From assembly GCF_003473485.1 (NCBI RefSeq), contig NC_053048.1, forward strand, positions 48,605,755-48,669,754: a stretch of DNA of 64,000 nucleotides. Direction: 5' to 3'. Source of the DNA: Medicago truncatula (taxonomy: Eukaryota; Streptophyta; Magnoliopsida; Fabales; Fabaceae). The notes under the pieces were generated by a model. That model was given only the letters and a program-made list of their open reading frames with translations. It had not been told where the DNA came from and did not search any database. A program made the position numbers and the translations under genes. This document shows, one piece after another, positions 24,991-37,209 of this stretch; position 1 is the first letter of the stretch; each line of letters starts with the position of its first letter.

Positions 24991-25033
<43 letters not shown>
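24991..25033. repeat. (AT)n microsatellite
   Basis: About 40 bp of TA dinucleotides in AT-rich intergenic DNA. Confidence 0.95.
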
Positions 25034-25036
<3 letters not shown>

Positions 25037-25769
25037 ATTTAACCGATATATCTCTCTTCAATACAATATAAAAATATTATGAATCCTATGGCGCACAATC
25101 CATCTTTCAATAATTTTTGGGATAATAGTGCGGGAAAATCTTCCCTAATTTTAAACATCGTTTTACATTTCACATGAAGAAAAGTTATCATCATAGTTTA
25201 TTTATTTTGTTTATGAAAAAGACAATGTAACTTATGGGAATTGAGACAAGAGGAGAATCAAACTTAAAAATTTAAGAGGAGCACGCATCAAATCCCAACC
25301 CAACACCAATATCTCATTCAAGTGGGATAAATTAATAGCTAACACGTCTCCTTTGTGTAGAGATCTTACTAAACTACCACTTTTAATGTAATGAGATAAA
25401 TTAGTATTTTTTTTTCTAAAAAAGAAAAATTAGTAATATTTTTTTCTTTGAAAACTCGGGACAAATTAATAATATTAATTAGAATTATTTTCAAAATAAT
25501 TTCTAAAAAAGAGTTGAATAAAAACATCTACTAATCAAATAAAAACACGTATAAAGACATCTTAACCAAACAATTGGACTCAAATATTTAACAAGTTCCA
25601 CCATCAATGATAACGATGAATTTTCGGTGACAGCTCAAGTTTGATTCTTAGACAGAACAATTTTTAGTTAGACTTTAATTACCTTTTGACCGAACTCTGA
25701 ATTACCAAAGTCTCTTTTCTAGAGAACCGGAAGGTCAACACATAAATACATAAAAACAATCTCTCAAAA

Positions 25770-25850
<81 letters not shown>

Positions 25851-26406
25851 AACTTTTGTTTTTAATGAGTCCTTGTAATTACGGATGTAGGGAGCAAGTA
25901 ATCCATTTTTATTTTTTTTTGAGAGGGCAATTTGTTTTTAATGGCAACATCAATTTTTTTCTTTTCTTTTTTCATCTAGTATAAAAAAAAAAACAGTTTT
26001 TAATATTGTGTTGGTAGTATTTGGTAGAGACCTAAAGGAGAGCAATTATGAGCTTCATGTAATAAACAGAAAATTATGATTTTATGGATGTCATTATTTA
26101 TTGTATTATCAAATCTTTCTTGAAATAGTTTAATGACAGCTTCTGCTAAAGTTACTGCATGATTCCCTTAAGTCATGTGTGTGAGTTCCTAACAATAACA
26201 CCATTTCTGTACTGTACTGTTTTGCATCTATGTACCAGGTACTGTCTCATAACGTTTACCATTTTTCTCCCTCTTTCTATTTCTATCTTGAAACTGATGC
26301 ACCACATACATGCATGCATGCTCCTACGTCCTCTTTTTACAGCATCCAAGAATTTTAAGTTTTGATCCATGTAATTATTTTGTGCAATAATTTGCAGGGT
26401 AGCAAA
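25034..26406. other. intergenic region and putative 5' region of the GT47 gene
   Basis: No gene is seen up to about 26150. TTTGCAGG at about 26393-26399 just before the start codon of the next gene looks like a splice acceptor, so a 5' UTR intron may end there. That would remove the in-frame upstream ATG at 26362. Confidence 0.4.
25772..25846. repeat. (AT)n microsatellite
   Basis: About 75 bp of uninterrupted AT dinucleotides, the longest simple repeat in the window. Confidence 0.95.
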
Positions 26407-28574
26407 ATGGGTCAACAAGTTTTCTCCTTGTTGGAAAGAAAGAAATTGTTATCCCTTCTTAGCATTATTACCTTTGCACTGATTTTAGCATTCCATTGCT
26501 ATTTTAAGCTTCCTTGTGGCAGTAACGTTCTACAACACTCTCTTGAGAGTGTTCATAAAACTATGATGGTCAACAATTCATATGTCAATGTAATTGACAA
26601 TCATTCTTCTATCACAATGATGCCTAAGGAGACTGAAGGATCTCTTGTAAAAGTTCCGGAGATGACATCAATTTCGGAAATGGACAAGCTATTGCTTCAA
26701 AACCATTCTTCGTATCAATCTATGGTATATGAGTAAATCTAATTTTTAGATATTTATTTTAAATTGAAATTCACCGCGTATTATTCTTGTGTTTTGTTCT
26801 TACGTTGTGAACTTGTGTTAATTTAGAGGCCAAGGTGGTTTTCAGCTGTTGATCAAGAGTTACTGCAGGCCAGATCAGAGATTGAAAATGCACCAGTTGT
26901 CACTGATGTTGGAAACCTTTATACTCCCCTTTTTCGCAACATTTCCATGTTTAAGAGGTATCATTTGATTATTATTATTATGGTATTTTCTGTTTTCAAA
27001 ATTGTATACAAGGGAAACTGATTCTATTCCTGCAATGTACAGATTTAATGATATTTTTGTAATATGTGAACTGTATTTTGTTTCGACATTTTAGCGACAT
27101 TTTCTGCTTATGTTTCTGATGATAAGTAAGTTCAACTGTTTTTTCTATTGTTTCTGAAATAAATACGAAGAAGTGGTGATATATGAAGCAATATTCTTGT
27201 CGGTGCTGCTAAATTTTCATTTCATCTTCTTATTATCCCGTGACTGTCTAATTATTTAGGAGCTATGAACTGATGGAAAAGATTCTCAAGGTTTATGTAT
27301 ACAGAGAAGGAGCTAAGCCGATAATGCATTCGCCAAATCTTTTGGGAATTTATGCTTCCGAGGGATGGTTCATGAAGCTGATGGAAGCAAATAAAGTATT
27401 TGTGACTAAAGATCCAAAAAATGCTCACCTGTTTTACCTGCCTTTCAGTTCTCAAATGCTAGAGGAAACATTGTACATTCAAAATTCGCCTAGTTATAGC
27501 AACCTAATGCAGTATTTGAATAACTATGTTGACACGATTGCCGCGAAACATCCTTTCTGGAACAGAACAGGAGGTGCTGATCATTTTCTTGTTGCTTGCC
27601 ATGATTGGGTATGTTTTTCCCAGGATGAGTCTTTTCTGTGTCAATTTGTTAAGTCCACTAACTATAGTTATTTCTTATATCACATCCAATGCTACCTTGT
27701 TGTGGTATTCAAACAAAAACGTGCATCGATAAACTTTGGCGGATTCACCAATCTATTTATTCTATGAAATGACAGTTTTCAATCACTTTAGTCTCTGAAA
27801 TTAATGAAGTCTAAAATTCTTCATTGAAATTAATCTCAGAGACCAAATTAAGGGACGCCTACAATTTATGACCCTAAATCACTGATCTATTTGGACTGCA
27901 CTACGCAGGCACCTTCAGAAACAAATGAGCGAATGACGAAGTGCATAAGATCCCTATGCAATGCTGATTTGAAAGAAAGTTTTGTGTTAGGGAAGGACAC
28001 ATCACTTCCTGAAACATATGTCCGCAATGCTCAGATTCCAACCAGAGGTCTTGGTGGAAAATCAGTTTCAAAGAGGAAAACTCTTGCGTTTTTTGCAGGC
28101 GGTATGCATGGTTATGTTCGTCCGATTCTGTTGCAGCACTGGGGAAATAAAGATCCCGACATGAAAATCTTCGGTGAATTGCCAAAGTCTAAGGGAAACA
28201 AGAACTACATCCAGTACATGAAGGGAAGCAAGTACTGTATTTGTCCAAAGGGATATGAAGTTAACAGCCCAAGAGTTGTGGAGGCTATCATGTATGAATG
28301 TGTTCCGGTTATCATATCGGACAATTTTGTGCCTCCATTTTTCGAGGTCTTGAATTGGAAATCATTTGCTGTTTTTGTTTCGGAGAAGGACATTCCAAAT
28401 TTGAAGAGTATTCTCCTTTCCATCCCAGTAAAGAAGTATCTTCAGATGCGGATGAGAGTTAAAAAAGTGCAGCAGCATTTTCTTTGGCATAGGAGTCCTG
28501 TCAAATATGATATATATCACATGGTACTTCATTCTATTTGGTACAATAGAGTTTTCACCGCAAGAACTGCATAA
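26407..28574 (+). CDS. exostosin-family (GT47) glycosyltransferase, four exons
   Basis: Exons 26407-26724, 26827-26957, 27260-27608 and 27909-28574 join in phase with GT-AG introns to give about 487 residues, usual for plant exostosin-like proteins (At5g03795/At3g07620 type). An N-terminal cytosolic tail (MGQQVFSLLERKK) is followed by one membrane anchor at about 13-32, giving a type II Golgi topology, then a low-complexity stem with N-glycosylation sequons. The exostosin domain runs from about 152 to 445: KILKVYVYREG, HLFYLPFSSQML, CHDWAPSETNERM, LPETYVRN, LAFFAGGMHGYVRPILLQHW, KYCICPKGYEVNSPRVVEAI, YECVPVIISDNFVPPF. Family members transfer sugars to cell-wall polysaccharides; this protein's substrate is unknown. 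The start at 26407 is preferred over the in-frame ATG at 26362 because it gives the typical MG- start and a likely splice acceptor lies between them. It sits between two F-box pseudogene copies. Confidence 0.93.
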
Positions 28575-29317
28575 TCCTTGTGACTTCAGATGCATTCTAT
28601 CCAGTACATAATCTTCTTTTCTTTTTTTTTTTTTTTTTTTGTAAATATAATTCTGAATATCTTTCCCTTTGTTGATTGACATTTACCGTGTCTTGTGAAT
28701 CAAATGGAGTGGGTGTTACAAAAAAATGGCGTGGTTTTTTCTTTTTTCTCTCAAAGGTCTCTTCTCTCTCAGATAATCATATTTGATGCATGGTCGAACA
28801 ATAAATGTTAATACCTCTCTTAGTCGGGATTCGAACCAACCTTGATTCTATAGAGTGCACCCTTTTTCGCTAGCTTTTTTCTTCCTACCCTCATGACCAT
28901 CTAGGTTTTTACCATTTAAAACAAAAGTGCAAGACAATTAGACACAAGCTTACAGTAGAAGGTTAGATGCATTCTAGTAGTCGTTATGCCGCAGCATACA
29001 ACTAATTAACTATGCCGCAGCCGCACCCTATTGCAGAAAGTAGGAGCCAGTAGTCTTTTCAGACACATAGCATAAGCATAGCATAAATAAATATACTTTA
29101 TATATTCTAAATAGAGTAAAAAGATTACTGAAAACACTAATTGAATTCCAATAAGACAGTTCAATCATCAATATTACTTATAAAACACAAGAGATGGCAC
29201 AACTCACCACATATTTCTATGTTGCTCAATTATAGCCCAAAAAATATCCGAAACAAAAAAGATAAACTTGTTTTAATCAAAATCCGTGTGCAAGACTCTA
29301 TAGTCCACAAATGTGAT
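28575..29317. other. 3' flank of the GT47 gene; no gene recognised
   Basis: A T-rich run at 28619-28641 follows the stop. A box-B-like GGTTCGAATCCCG (minus) lies near 28826 without a convincing box A. From about 29100 the sequence is a diverged copy of the 3' flank of the first F-box pseudogene (18430-18640). Confidence 0.5.
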
Positions 29318-30200
29318 TTACCATCGTGGTGATATCAAACTCTCACGGTAAATATGTTGGTCGAACCCAAAGTAGCTACTTGTCAAGGGATGATCATCAA
29401 TTTAGTCCATGACTCAACAACTCTATACTCTTTCATCAACCATGCAACCCAATGAGTTTTGTTAAAAAAACACACAAAGACAAAACATACAGCATATCTT
29501 TGCACATGTAGTCACCATCACTTTGAGGCAGCAACAGTAACACCTCTTTTATCATCCATCCAATTCAGAGTTCCACCCACAAATTTCCCTAACCGCATAG
29601 TTGGTGTACATGGGAAATTTGGAATAGTTTTCCAAGAATCTTCACCAAAGGTATAAATTTTGGTCAGATAATCATTCGTATTGTGCACAACTAGTAGCAT
29701 CTTATATTTGTCGTTAACTTGATCATAGCCAAAGCCATAATAGCAATGCACGCAATCAAGCGATGAAGATTTTGGAGAATTTTTGGATATAAACCTGATA
29801 GAAAGGTTGTATAGACTGAAACTACGTTGAGAGCTAATATACATACACAACAACCCATAGCATGAACCTAGAATATTGCGAGACGTAGTGACTGTGAAGC
29901 TACCAGGTTCAACACGGGTTAATGAGTTTTCGAACAATGGCTTAAAGGGTAAGAATAGATCCTGCAGTTGTTGAGTTCACATATATTGGAAACAAGCAAT
30001 TGTTGGTGGTTCAAGCTTGGCTCAGCGGTTGAGATTAGGGTTTTCCATGATTTGGACGCACACATAAATTGAAAGAGGGAAGTCACCAGAAGTCTGAGGA
30101 GGATCTCAAGGATGAGTTCTTCCGGCAAGACAGGCAATGGCAGTCGAGTGCTAACGGTCTCCATTTGAAGATCGTGATTGAGCTTCTTATTCGTCATCAT
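29318..30200 (-). pseudogene. F-box protein with F-box-associated domain, frameshifted second copy
   Basis: A relative of the pseudogene at 18645-22916. The start at 30200 (MMTNKKLNHD) leads into the F-box (LPVLPEELILEILLRL). Residues equivalent to DPQFAKTHLQI are deleted in frame after WKTLIS. The frame reads to IYSYPL and then shifts: CCTTTAAGCC here corresponds to CCTTTGAAGCC in the other copy, a one-base loss. The domain resumes in another frame at 29937 (FENSLTRVEPGSF, GSCYGLLCMY, GFGYDQVNDKYKMLLVV, TIPNFPCTP) to 29518. The C-terminal part is heavily deleted and ends near 29320. Unlike the first copy, no transposon interrupts it, so it is useful as an empty-site reference. It is likely a recent non-functional paralogue. 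Confidence 0.85.
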
Positions 30201-30491
30201 TGCATTGCTGCGTAAATAAACAACAATGAATGAAGACACAGTAGAATTTAACTAAACTATAAAGTATATTTGATTTTATTAATCTCATCAAGATGCTGCT
30301 ACAGCAGATAGATACACATACACCACACACAAGCAATTAACAAAATAAATTATGATTCCAACTGAAATATACAAAAAAGAAAATTAAGTTGCATTAATAA
30401 ATGTCCTTACTCGGAAACAATACAGTTAGAAGGCGCTTATCGAGTAGAAGAACAGATAGTTTAGGTTAGGATTGATGTCACACAGTTATTA

Positions 30492-30992
30492 CTCCCTTGG
30501 TCGTCTTTATAAACAAGCTTGTTTGTTTTTTTATGAAATGTTTCTTGTTATCTTCAAAATTTTGTTACAAACAATGGTTTAAACAAGAGTTAAAATTGTA
30601 TATAAATAAGATGAGTAACGATTATTAAAAATTTCAAGTGCAAAGTAAAAGAACAAATTTGAGAAAAGAATTCAAAAGGAAGAAAAAGTGGAAGAAAGTT
30701 AATGGTTTCTTAGCTTTTTATTAATATGAAGTTGAAATAATTTTTATATTGACTTAAAATAATTAAACTGACGATTGTTTGTTATGAGAGAGAGCGCACA
30801 AAAAAATAGGAATTTGTTGGAGAAAAAGATAATAATTGACAATTGTTTGTTACGAGATAAATATAACATATTAAATTTATTGGAAATATAAAGTTTGTGC
30901 TAAAAAGTAGGAATTTATTCGTGAATTAAAATGAGGGTATAATAAAAAGAAAATGTGTAAAAATACACTTAGTTAAAAAGAAACGGAGGGAC
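30492..30992. mobile_element. Stowaway-like MITE, ~500 bp
   Basis: Bounded by TA. The left end CTCCCTTGGTCGTCTTTATA pairs with the right end AAAGAAACGGAGGGAC only over the terminal part. An internal inverted pair (GTTTGTTATGAGA/GTTTGTTACGAGA) occurs as direct copies. Terminal CTCCCT and GGAGGGA are Stowaway-like. Confidence 0.6.
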
Positions 30993-31730
30993 TAAAGTAA
31001 ACTCATTCCGATCAAATATCCTTAATATTATTAGCATAACAACCAAGTTATTGACCATACAAATTTGACTATCAAATCAATCAAATTGTAGTATGGACAT
31101 CGGTTTCACCTCATTTGAAATTAATCACATGTAACGCGAATCAAATAATTATACTATTATTTATTTTATTTTACACGATATTTTCTTGACTTTTTCTTGT
31201 CACACCCTTTAAAAAACTAGTTACACCTTGAAAAGATCAAAATACCACTATTATGAAATAAAATTTTCAAAACCTATCTTCTTACCTCGTGTCCTCTCAA
31301 ATGATCTCTCTAATTCCATTCATATTCATTTATCTTCTTTTTTTTTTTTGAAGGAATTTTCCTTTATCTTCTTTAAAAACTAACAAGAATCAATATATTG
31401 TTAATTAGATATATTCATTTTGATGGAAGGTAGAAAAAAAAAACAAAGAACGAGATGTTATTTCTACGTATCAATCCCAACACCACACCACACATTACAT
31501 CATCCGCCACCAGTTACCTATAAACAAGAATTAATGGCTTTCTTATGTGATTCACCAAGAATGGATAGCACTATTTGTTATAATTTCATGATTGCCGCAA
31601 CGATTCTAGAAGTGGTAAAGGCGAACTTAAATTCACGTAGTTCAAGTTCAAGTTAATTGAACCAAAAAGGGAACAACCCTAGTTATTTTAAAATGACACC
31701 ATGGTGGGTACACCGAGAGTGAACAAATCC
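30993..31730. other. intergenic region with an unassigned 78-codon frame
   Basis: An open frame at 31420-31656 (plus) would encode a 78-residue Lys/Arg-started, Ser-ended polypeptide with no domain I recognise. No promoter or splice evidence supports it, so I do not call it a gene. Confidence 0.3.
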
Positions 31731-32001
31731 ATTTGAAAAGTTTCTTCCGAAACATGGGATAGTTATTCAATATACTATGCATGTTTTTCTGAATCAAAAT
31801 AATGTTGCAGAGAGGAGAAACCGAACATTATTAAACATGGTGTGGAGTATGTTTAGCAACTCTAATCTTCTCATATTATTGTGGAATGAAGCAATAAAGA
31901 CCGTTGTGTATATTCTAAAATGTGTTCCATCAAAGGTTGTCCTAAAAACACCTTTTAAATTATATAAACGTGTTCAATATGGACAACTCAACCCACCTTA
32001 G
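31731..32001 (+). pseudogene. Ty1/Copia integrase fragment
   Basis: The frame reads EKFLPKHGIVIQYTM, then NNVAERRNRTLLNMVWSMFS, NSNLLILLWNEAIKTVVYIL, and VPSKVVLKTPFKLYK. This is the end of the Copia integrase core, where intact copies have NGVAERRNRTL and LWGEALKTAVYILNRVPTK. The fragment is bordered by unrelated AT-rich DNA and lacks gag, protease, reverse transcriptase and LTRs. It is an isolated, decayed retrotransposon piece. Confidence 0.85.
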
Positions 32002-32528
32002 TAATGTAGTTATCATTTTCTTTTTTTAAAGATATGTCTTTTTTAATTTTGTAGTAATTAATATTGTGCAAAGTAGTTGCACTTCGCAATATTTTACGTA
32101 AATACTAGTGGGTTGTATGTTTTCTCAAAATTTGAGACAAGGTTGGTATGATAATCCCATGCATGCTACTTAAAAATAAAATATGCACTTTAGAGAGAAG
32201 GTTGGCCCAATAATGTCCATTAATAAATAAGGCTTAAAACAAACCGTTATATATGTGATATTCTTTTGTCTACATATTCCGTCTTTAAAAAAAAAAATAA
32301 TAATAATATTTTGTTGGTTGGTCTAAAGTTAGAGTTTAAATAGCCTTATTCTTAAGCCATTATGTTTTGAAGTATTAGATTTCATCGAGAGAATGACACT
32401 ATAAAGAGGGTTTATCTCTATCAAAACGATATCAAATTCAGTATTATCTCTATCACCTAAGTCATTCATTAAATAAAAACAGTTTTTAGGCTCTTCATCA
32501 GCTAAAAGACTTTTCTTTATTTATTTTT

Positions 32529-33032
32529 GGCTTAAATGTATTTTTGGTCCCTTAACTATTTAATTGGTATCGTTTTGGTCCCTTAACTAAAAAAAAGATT
32601 GTTTGAGGATTTTAAGTTTTTTTTAGTCTCGTTTTGGTCCCTTCTGTTAGGTTTCCGTTAGGGTTTTAAAAAAAAGTTAACTCCTGGACACGTGCCACTT
32701 TGTCATTGGCTCTGAATTTTTTTTTTACAAAAAAAAATTATTTTTTTTAAAAAAAATTCCAAAGCCAATGACAAAGTGACACGTGTCCCAGAGTTAACAC
32801 GTGTCACCTTGTCATTGGTTCTGGGAATTTTTTACAAAAAAATAAAATATATATATATATATTTATAAAAAAATCTCAGAGCCAATGACAAGGTGACACG
32901 TGTCCACACTTAACGTTTTTTTATTAAAACTAACAGAAACCTAACAGAAGGGACCAAAACGAGACTAAAAAAAAACTTAAAATCATCAAACAATCTTTTT
33001 TTTAGTTAAGGGACCAAAAGAGCATTTAAGCC
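32529..33032. mobile_element. MULE-type MITE, 504 bp
   Basis: The ends are long inverted repeats: GGCTTAAATG then TTTTTGGTCCCTTAACT on the left, AGTTAAGGGACCAAAA then GCATTTAAGCC on the right. Flanks TTTATTTTT and GTTATTTTT agree at eight of nine bases, fitting a 9-bp Mutator-type duplication. Internally the block AGCCAATGACAAAGTGACACG is present in direct and inverted copies, so the element can fold back on itself. It has no coding capacity. Confidence 0.8.
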
Positions 33033-33597
33033 GTTATTTTTTGTTGAAAGAACTAAAAGAGTTTGCTTATATCCTAAAAATGAAAAATATATGAACGCGT
33101 TGATGTTTTTATTGGGTGCTAATTTGTTCAGGAATTTTGACCAACAAAATAAAATCACCGAATGAAAATTATTTATCCATTAGTTTTTCATGTGATTTTT
33201 AGTATTTGAAAATTGATTTAAACTTTGAATAGTTTAAATTGAGCATGAGACGTTATCCTCTAGCATTAAGGAAGAGTTAGTTGACGTTATATGATCCACA
33301 TCCTATGAGTTTTTAATTTTCATTGTTAAATCAAAGTTAAAAAGCAATCACCAATAGAGACAAGTTTTAATTTTCATTAAATAGGAAATTATTATTAATA
33401 TGGAAGAAGATAAATTAATCTTGAGAAAACATTTTAGTATGTGAAACATGCGTAATATTTGAGTATAAAATTGTAAATATTCAACCAACTACGTAGAGGT
33501 TGATACGCATATTTAGTTGCATTTAAAATTGATAAGATACAACTTTTTATAAATGAATTGAACCACTTACAATGACATTTTTACAACAACGGGATAA

Positions 33598-33848
33598 CAT
33601 TAAGAAGCTTCCCAAAAATCGTGTTTTCTTACTGTCCCATCTCCACTAACACTTATATTTTCCGCGGACTTCCTTCTAGAATCTGCAAAAAAGAACACAA
33701 AAGATGCAAGATAAGGAGGTATTTTGAATCAAGGTGACATTACTACAATGTGTTAATCATAATGCCACGTCTTAGACGCGATTCAGATGGCATCCATATG
33801 ATGCTAATCGTATATTATTATGATTTACATCGAAAAGTTGAACCTGTC
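33598..33848 (-). pseudogene. WD40-repeat (DCAF/WDTC1-ASG2-like) gene remnant, copy 1
   Basis: Two minus-strand exon-like blocks remain. The block ending at 33848 reads VQLFDVNHNNIRLASYGCHL, then NRV and a stop (TAA). After an intron-like gap with a TTTTTTGCAG acceptor, 33682-33598 reads ILEGSPRK, then after a one-base shift SVSGDGTVRKHDFWEAS and a stop. The order 'LF..., YxCHxxRVK, SxDGTxRxHDFRE' matches the WD40 region of plant ASG2/WDTC1-type DDB1-CUL4-associated factors, from family knowledge. The stops and frameshift make it non-functional. Confidence 0.6.
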
Positions 33849-34248
33849 CAAAACAAAAATATATAAAATTAAAGCCTAATTAAAAATTGCAATGGTAAAT
33901 GAAAATCTTAAATAGATTGTATTATTACTCTCTTATTTACTCCATCAGAGAGTACTTTGTTAGGTGTGTCTGCAACAAATTTTGTCGACAAAACCCCTTT
34001 ACTGTTAAAAAATGTTGAGAAGTAATGCAATAAAATTCTATTTGGATATCTCCAAATCCTCAGTTGCAAAGGCAATCAAACAAGTGAATAACATGTATTA
34101 TGGTAACCACAAGGAAAGCAAAAAGGGAGAACCTCGTCATGCATCCGGACATTAGAAAGAAGGTGTCATTGTTCCATGTAAGGGCACTATTATAGAGCTC
34201 ACCATGTATAAACCATAAGTGTTAGTTAGCAATATAACATAAATTAAA

Positions 34249-35617
34249 GGCTAAAATATGTTTTTGATCCCTGCAAATATGGCGAATTTGGGTTTTGGTC
34301 CCTGGTAAATTTCTTTTTTGAATTCCATCCCTGCAAATTTTTTTTGTTTTTTAAAATAGTCCCTGACCCTACTTTTTTGATGATTTGTCACATTTGTGCA
34401 TATGTGGCATTAGCTGACGGTACAAACTTGTACATGTGACATCCACGTGGCAATTATTTTATTTTAAATAATTAAAAAACTAGAAAATATATTTTTGAAA
34501 TAAAAAAATCATTTTCTTCAAGGACAGAATTTGTAAAACGCGTTCCACTTCTTCTTCCTCCTCACAGATCCTCTTCTTCATCTTCTTCACAAACCCTCTT
34601 CTTGAAAATAGCCTGGGTCGAAATCCAGACCGAAATTTATCAAAACTATCCAAATCCAAATCGAAACCCATCTAAACCTTCATCCAAATCGATATTCATT
34701 CAAATCTAAACCCAGATCTGTCGTGGGTTATCCACATGCCAAGTTCTATCCTCTTTTGATTTTCTGGATTTTTTATTTTTGTTTGTTGTTCATGATTTGA
34801 TTTTGAAGATAACCTCTTTTTGCAGTGCTTTTCCTCTCTCCAATCCTTAAAATCAATTTTTTTTCATTTGGGTTTTTCTTTAATCTGATAAAGATCTGAT
34901 TTTGCTGTTGAGAAGCTGCAACGAATCAACTCAAATGAAGATTCTAGAAGAATCAATTTAGGGAAACAATATAATTGGAGATAAATTTGAATGTGAATGT
35001 GGATCTGGATCTGATTTGATAAAGTTGAAAAAGAAGCAAAAATTGGGTGTGATTTAATTGAGTTGAAGAAGAAGCAGTCTGTTACATAGGAATGATTAGT
35101 TTTGCTTTGAGTGTAATCTTCATGTAAATAAGCATAGAACTTGATCCATTGAAGGGTGGAAGATAAGATGCTTGTTCTTGCTGATAAACAAACAAGTTAG
35201 GAAAGAAGCATGATTAATTTTTTTTGGTTACGCATGATTAATTGATTTCACTAGTTTTTTTTTAATTACAAAATTTTCTTCCTTTTCTTTTTCTGAATCT
35301 AAATTTTCTTCCTTTTCTGATTTTTTTTTTTTAATAATTAAATGTTTTTTAATTTTGAAAAATAATTTAATTATCATTAATTAATTTATAAATGTTAAAA
35401 AAAAAAACTTGAAATGACATGTATTTTCCACGTGGATGAGTTCCTACAGTCAGCAAGTGACATCTAAGCAAAAGGGTGCCAAATCAACAAGAAAGTGGGG
35501 TCAAAGACTTTTTTAAAAAACAAAAAATTTTGCAGGGATGGATTTCAAAAATATTTTTTACCAGGGACCAAAACTCAAACTCGCTATATTTGCAGGGATG
35601 AAAAACATATTTTAGCC
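34249..35617. mobile_element. MULE-like element, 1369 bp, with perfect 9-bp target duplication
   Basis: Inverted ends: GGCTAAAATATGTTTTTGAT on the left and the complement of GGCTAAAATATGTTTTTCAT on the right. Similarity continues through CCCTGCAAATAT and TTTTGGTCCCTGGTAAA for about 90 bp. Flanking TAAATTAAA occurs at 34240-34248 and 35618-35626. The duplicate block at about 38041-38095 has the uninterrupted site. The interior (34500-35240) is not inverted-repeat DNA; it has a TCTTCTTC-rich stretch at 34540-34600 and lacks a transposase, so it may be foreign filler or captured genomic sequence. Confidence 0.9.
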
Positions 35618-37209
35618 TAAATTAAATCAATATATTGGTTCTTTATAATTAAATGAACTTATCAACAATAAGACAATTGTTTTTTAAAATATCAATCAAG
35701 CTATAAGAAAACAATCTCACAACTCCATAAACTACAAAGGCAGTCTCCTAGGAAACCTAATGGAACTGTTAGATGAGCATAAAGCATATCCAAGCCTAAC
35801 GAAACATCACTTTTGGAATGTTTATTCCGTAAAGAAGTGAAGAACATAGAAATTTGTCTTGTAGCACATGTATGTTGTGAAGATAAACACATATTTGGAT
35901 AATAACATGTATGGGATACAAAACACGTTTTCGATTAAAAATGTCATTGTTACATAATTCTTACAATAGTAGATTAAAAATGTTATGGTTGAGCTCCATT
36001 AAAGAATGGTTGAAATACTTTAGAGCATGATTCTAACAAACATTTTTTGGCATGGACACAAATCAGTAACAAGCAAACTAAATTAAGGTGTTACATGTAT
36101 CAAATCAACTTATTTGGAGGGGAAAAAATATATGGAAAATGATTTGCATCAAAACAAAGAATGTGCTCGTTTAAACAATTTCACTATTAATAAGATAACA
36201 CAATAACATTTCACATATATAATATACATTTTCATGTTATAATTTAATTTATAGAAAATGAGTGACATCTAATATATCTGTCACGCTAAGCCTTCCAATC
36301 AAATATGTATTCTGCTTTTTGTCAACCTAACAAACAAAATTAAGAACAAGATCAATCATTTCCTGCAAGAAAACACAAAAAAGAAAATTAAATAGAGAAA
36401 GAACAAAAAACTTTGATCAACACGTACGAATGCAAATAAATATTCTCTAATTGTAGAACATAACATATAACACACATTATTAATTATTCCATGGATTTAA
36501 CACTGCATGAAAAATCAAAATATTGTAATCATACAAACACCAGAGTACTACTATATATTAGGTCAAACAAAGAAAGGAAATAAGATAAAAAAAAAAAAAC
36601 TAATTATAATTACATAATCATAAAGAAAAAGGAAAAATGGAAGAGAGAGAGGGGAAATGAAAATCATACACTGATTAGAGACTACAATGATGTGAATGTG
36701 GGGAGGTTTCAAATGGATAAGAAAATGTGAGGGAAATGTAACAGAACGAAAGAGAGAAAGAGGATCAGAAAATGTATGTATAATTTTTGAGAGATTCGGT
36801 TAGTCTTGAAATTGTATTTGTACCACTCTCTATGCAGTTAATACCACTAAACTACCATTTTTATTCCAATCTCTATGTTGCTATATTTGGTTTTGTTAGT
36901 ACTACTACATATAGAAATATGTTTCCCTTAAAGAGATAATTTAAACTTTCATTTGATTATATTAATTAGTTGAAAATAAAATTAAACATAAAAATTTAAA
37001 ATTAATCAAATATCAAATAACACCACCAAAATTATTTTAATACACATCCAACTAACGATGACAAAATACGATATTGTAGAGATTATAATCACATCTTGTT
37101 ATCATTCGAAGTCCTAACCATATTTCAAAGGAAAACTCAAGAACCGCGAAAGAAAATCACAAACACTTACCTTACTATGTTAAACAAAACTACTAACTAG
37201 CAAGGCACA

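Larger units (their letters stand above)
33355..37045. repeat. segmental duplication, copy 1
   Basis: This block is similar along most of its length to 37210-39205. Shared landmarks include CATTAAAT.GAAA near the left edge, the WD40 pseudo-exons, ACCATGTATAAACCATAAGT, AATATATTGGTTCTTTATAA, AACACGTTTTCGATTAAAAA, and CACCACCAAAATTATTTTAA at the right edge. Copy 1 is longer because of a MULE-like insertion (34249-35617) and about 350 bp near 36490-36840 that copy 2 lacks. Divergence is substantial (visible substitutions every 10-20 bp), so the duplication is old. Confidence 0.8.

Noticed and set aside
28800-28860. Box-B-like GGTTCGAATCCCG (minus strand)
   Set aside because: No box A at a suitable distance, no A tail and no duplication, so neither a tRNA nor a SINE can be supported.
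31420-31656. 78-codon plus-strand frame
   Set aside because: No homology, no promoter, and a low-complexity Ser end. It is possible but unsupported.
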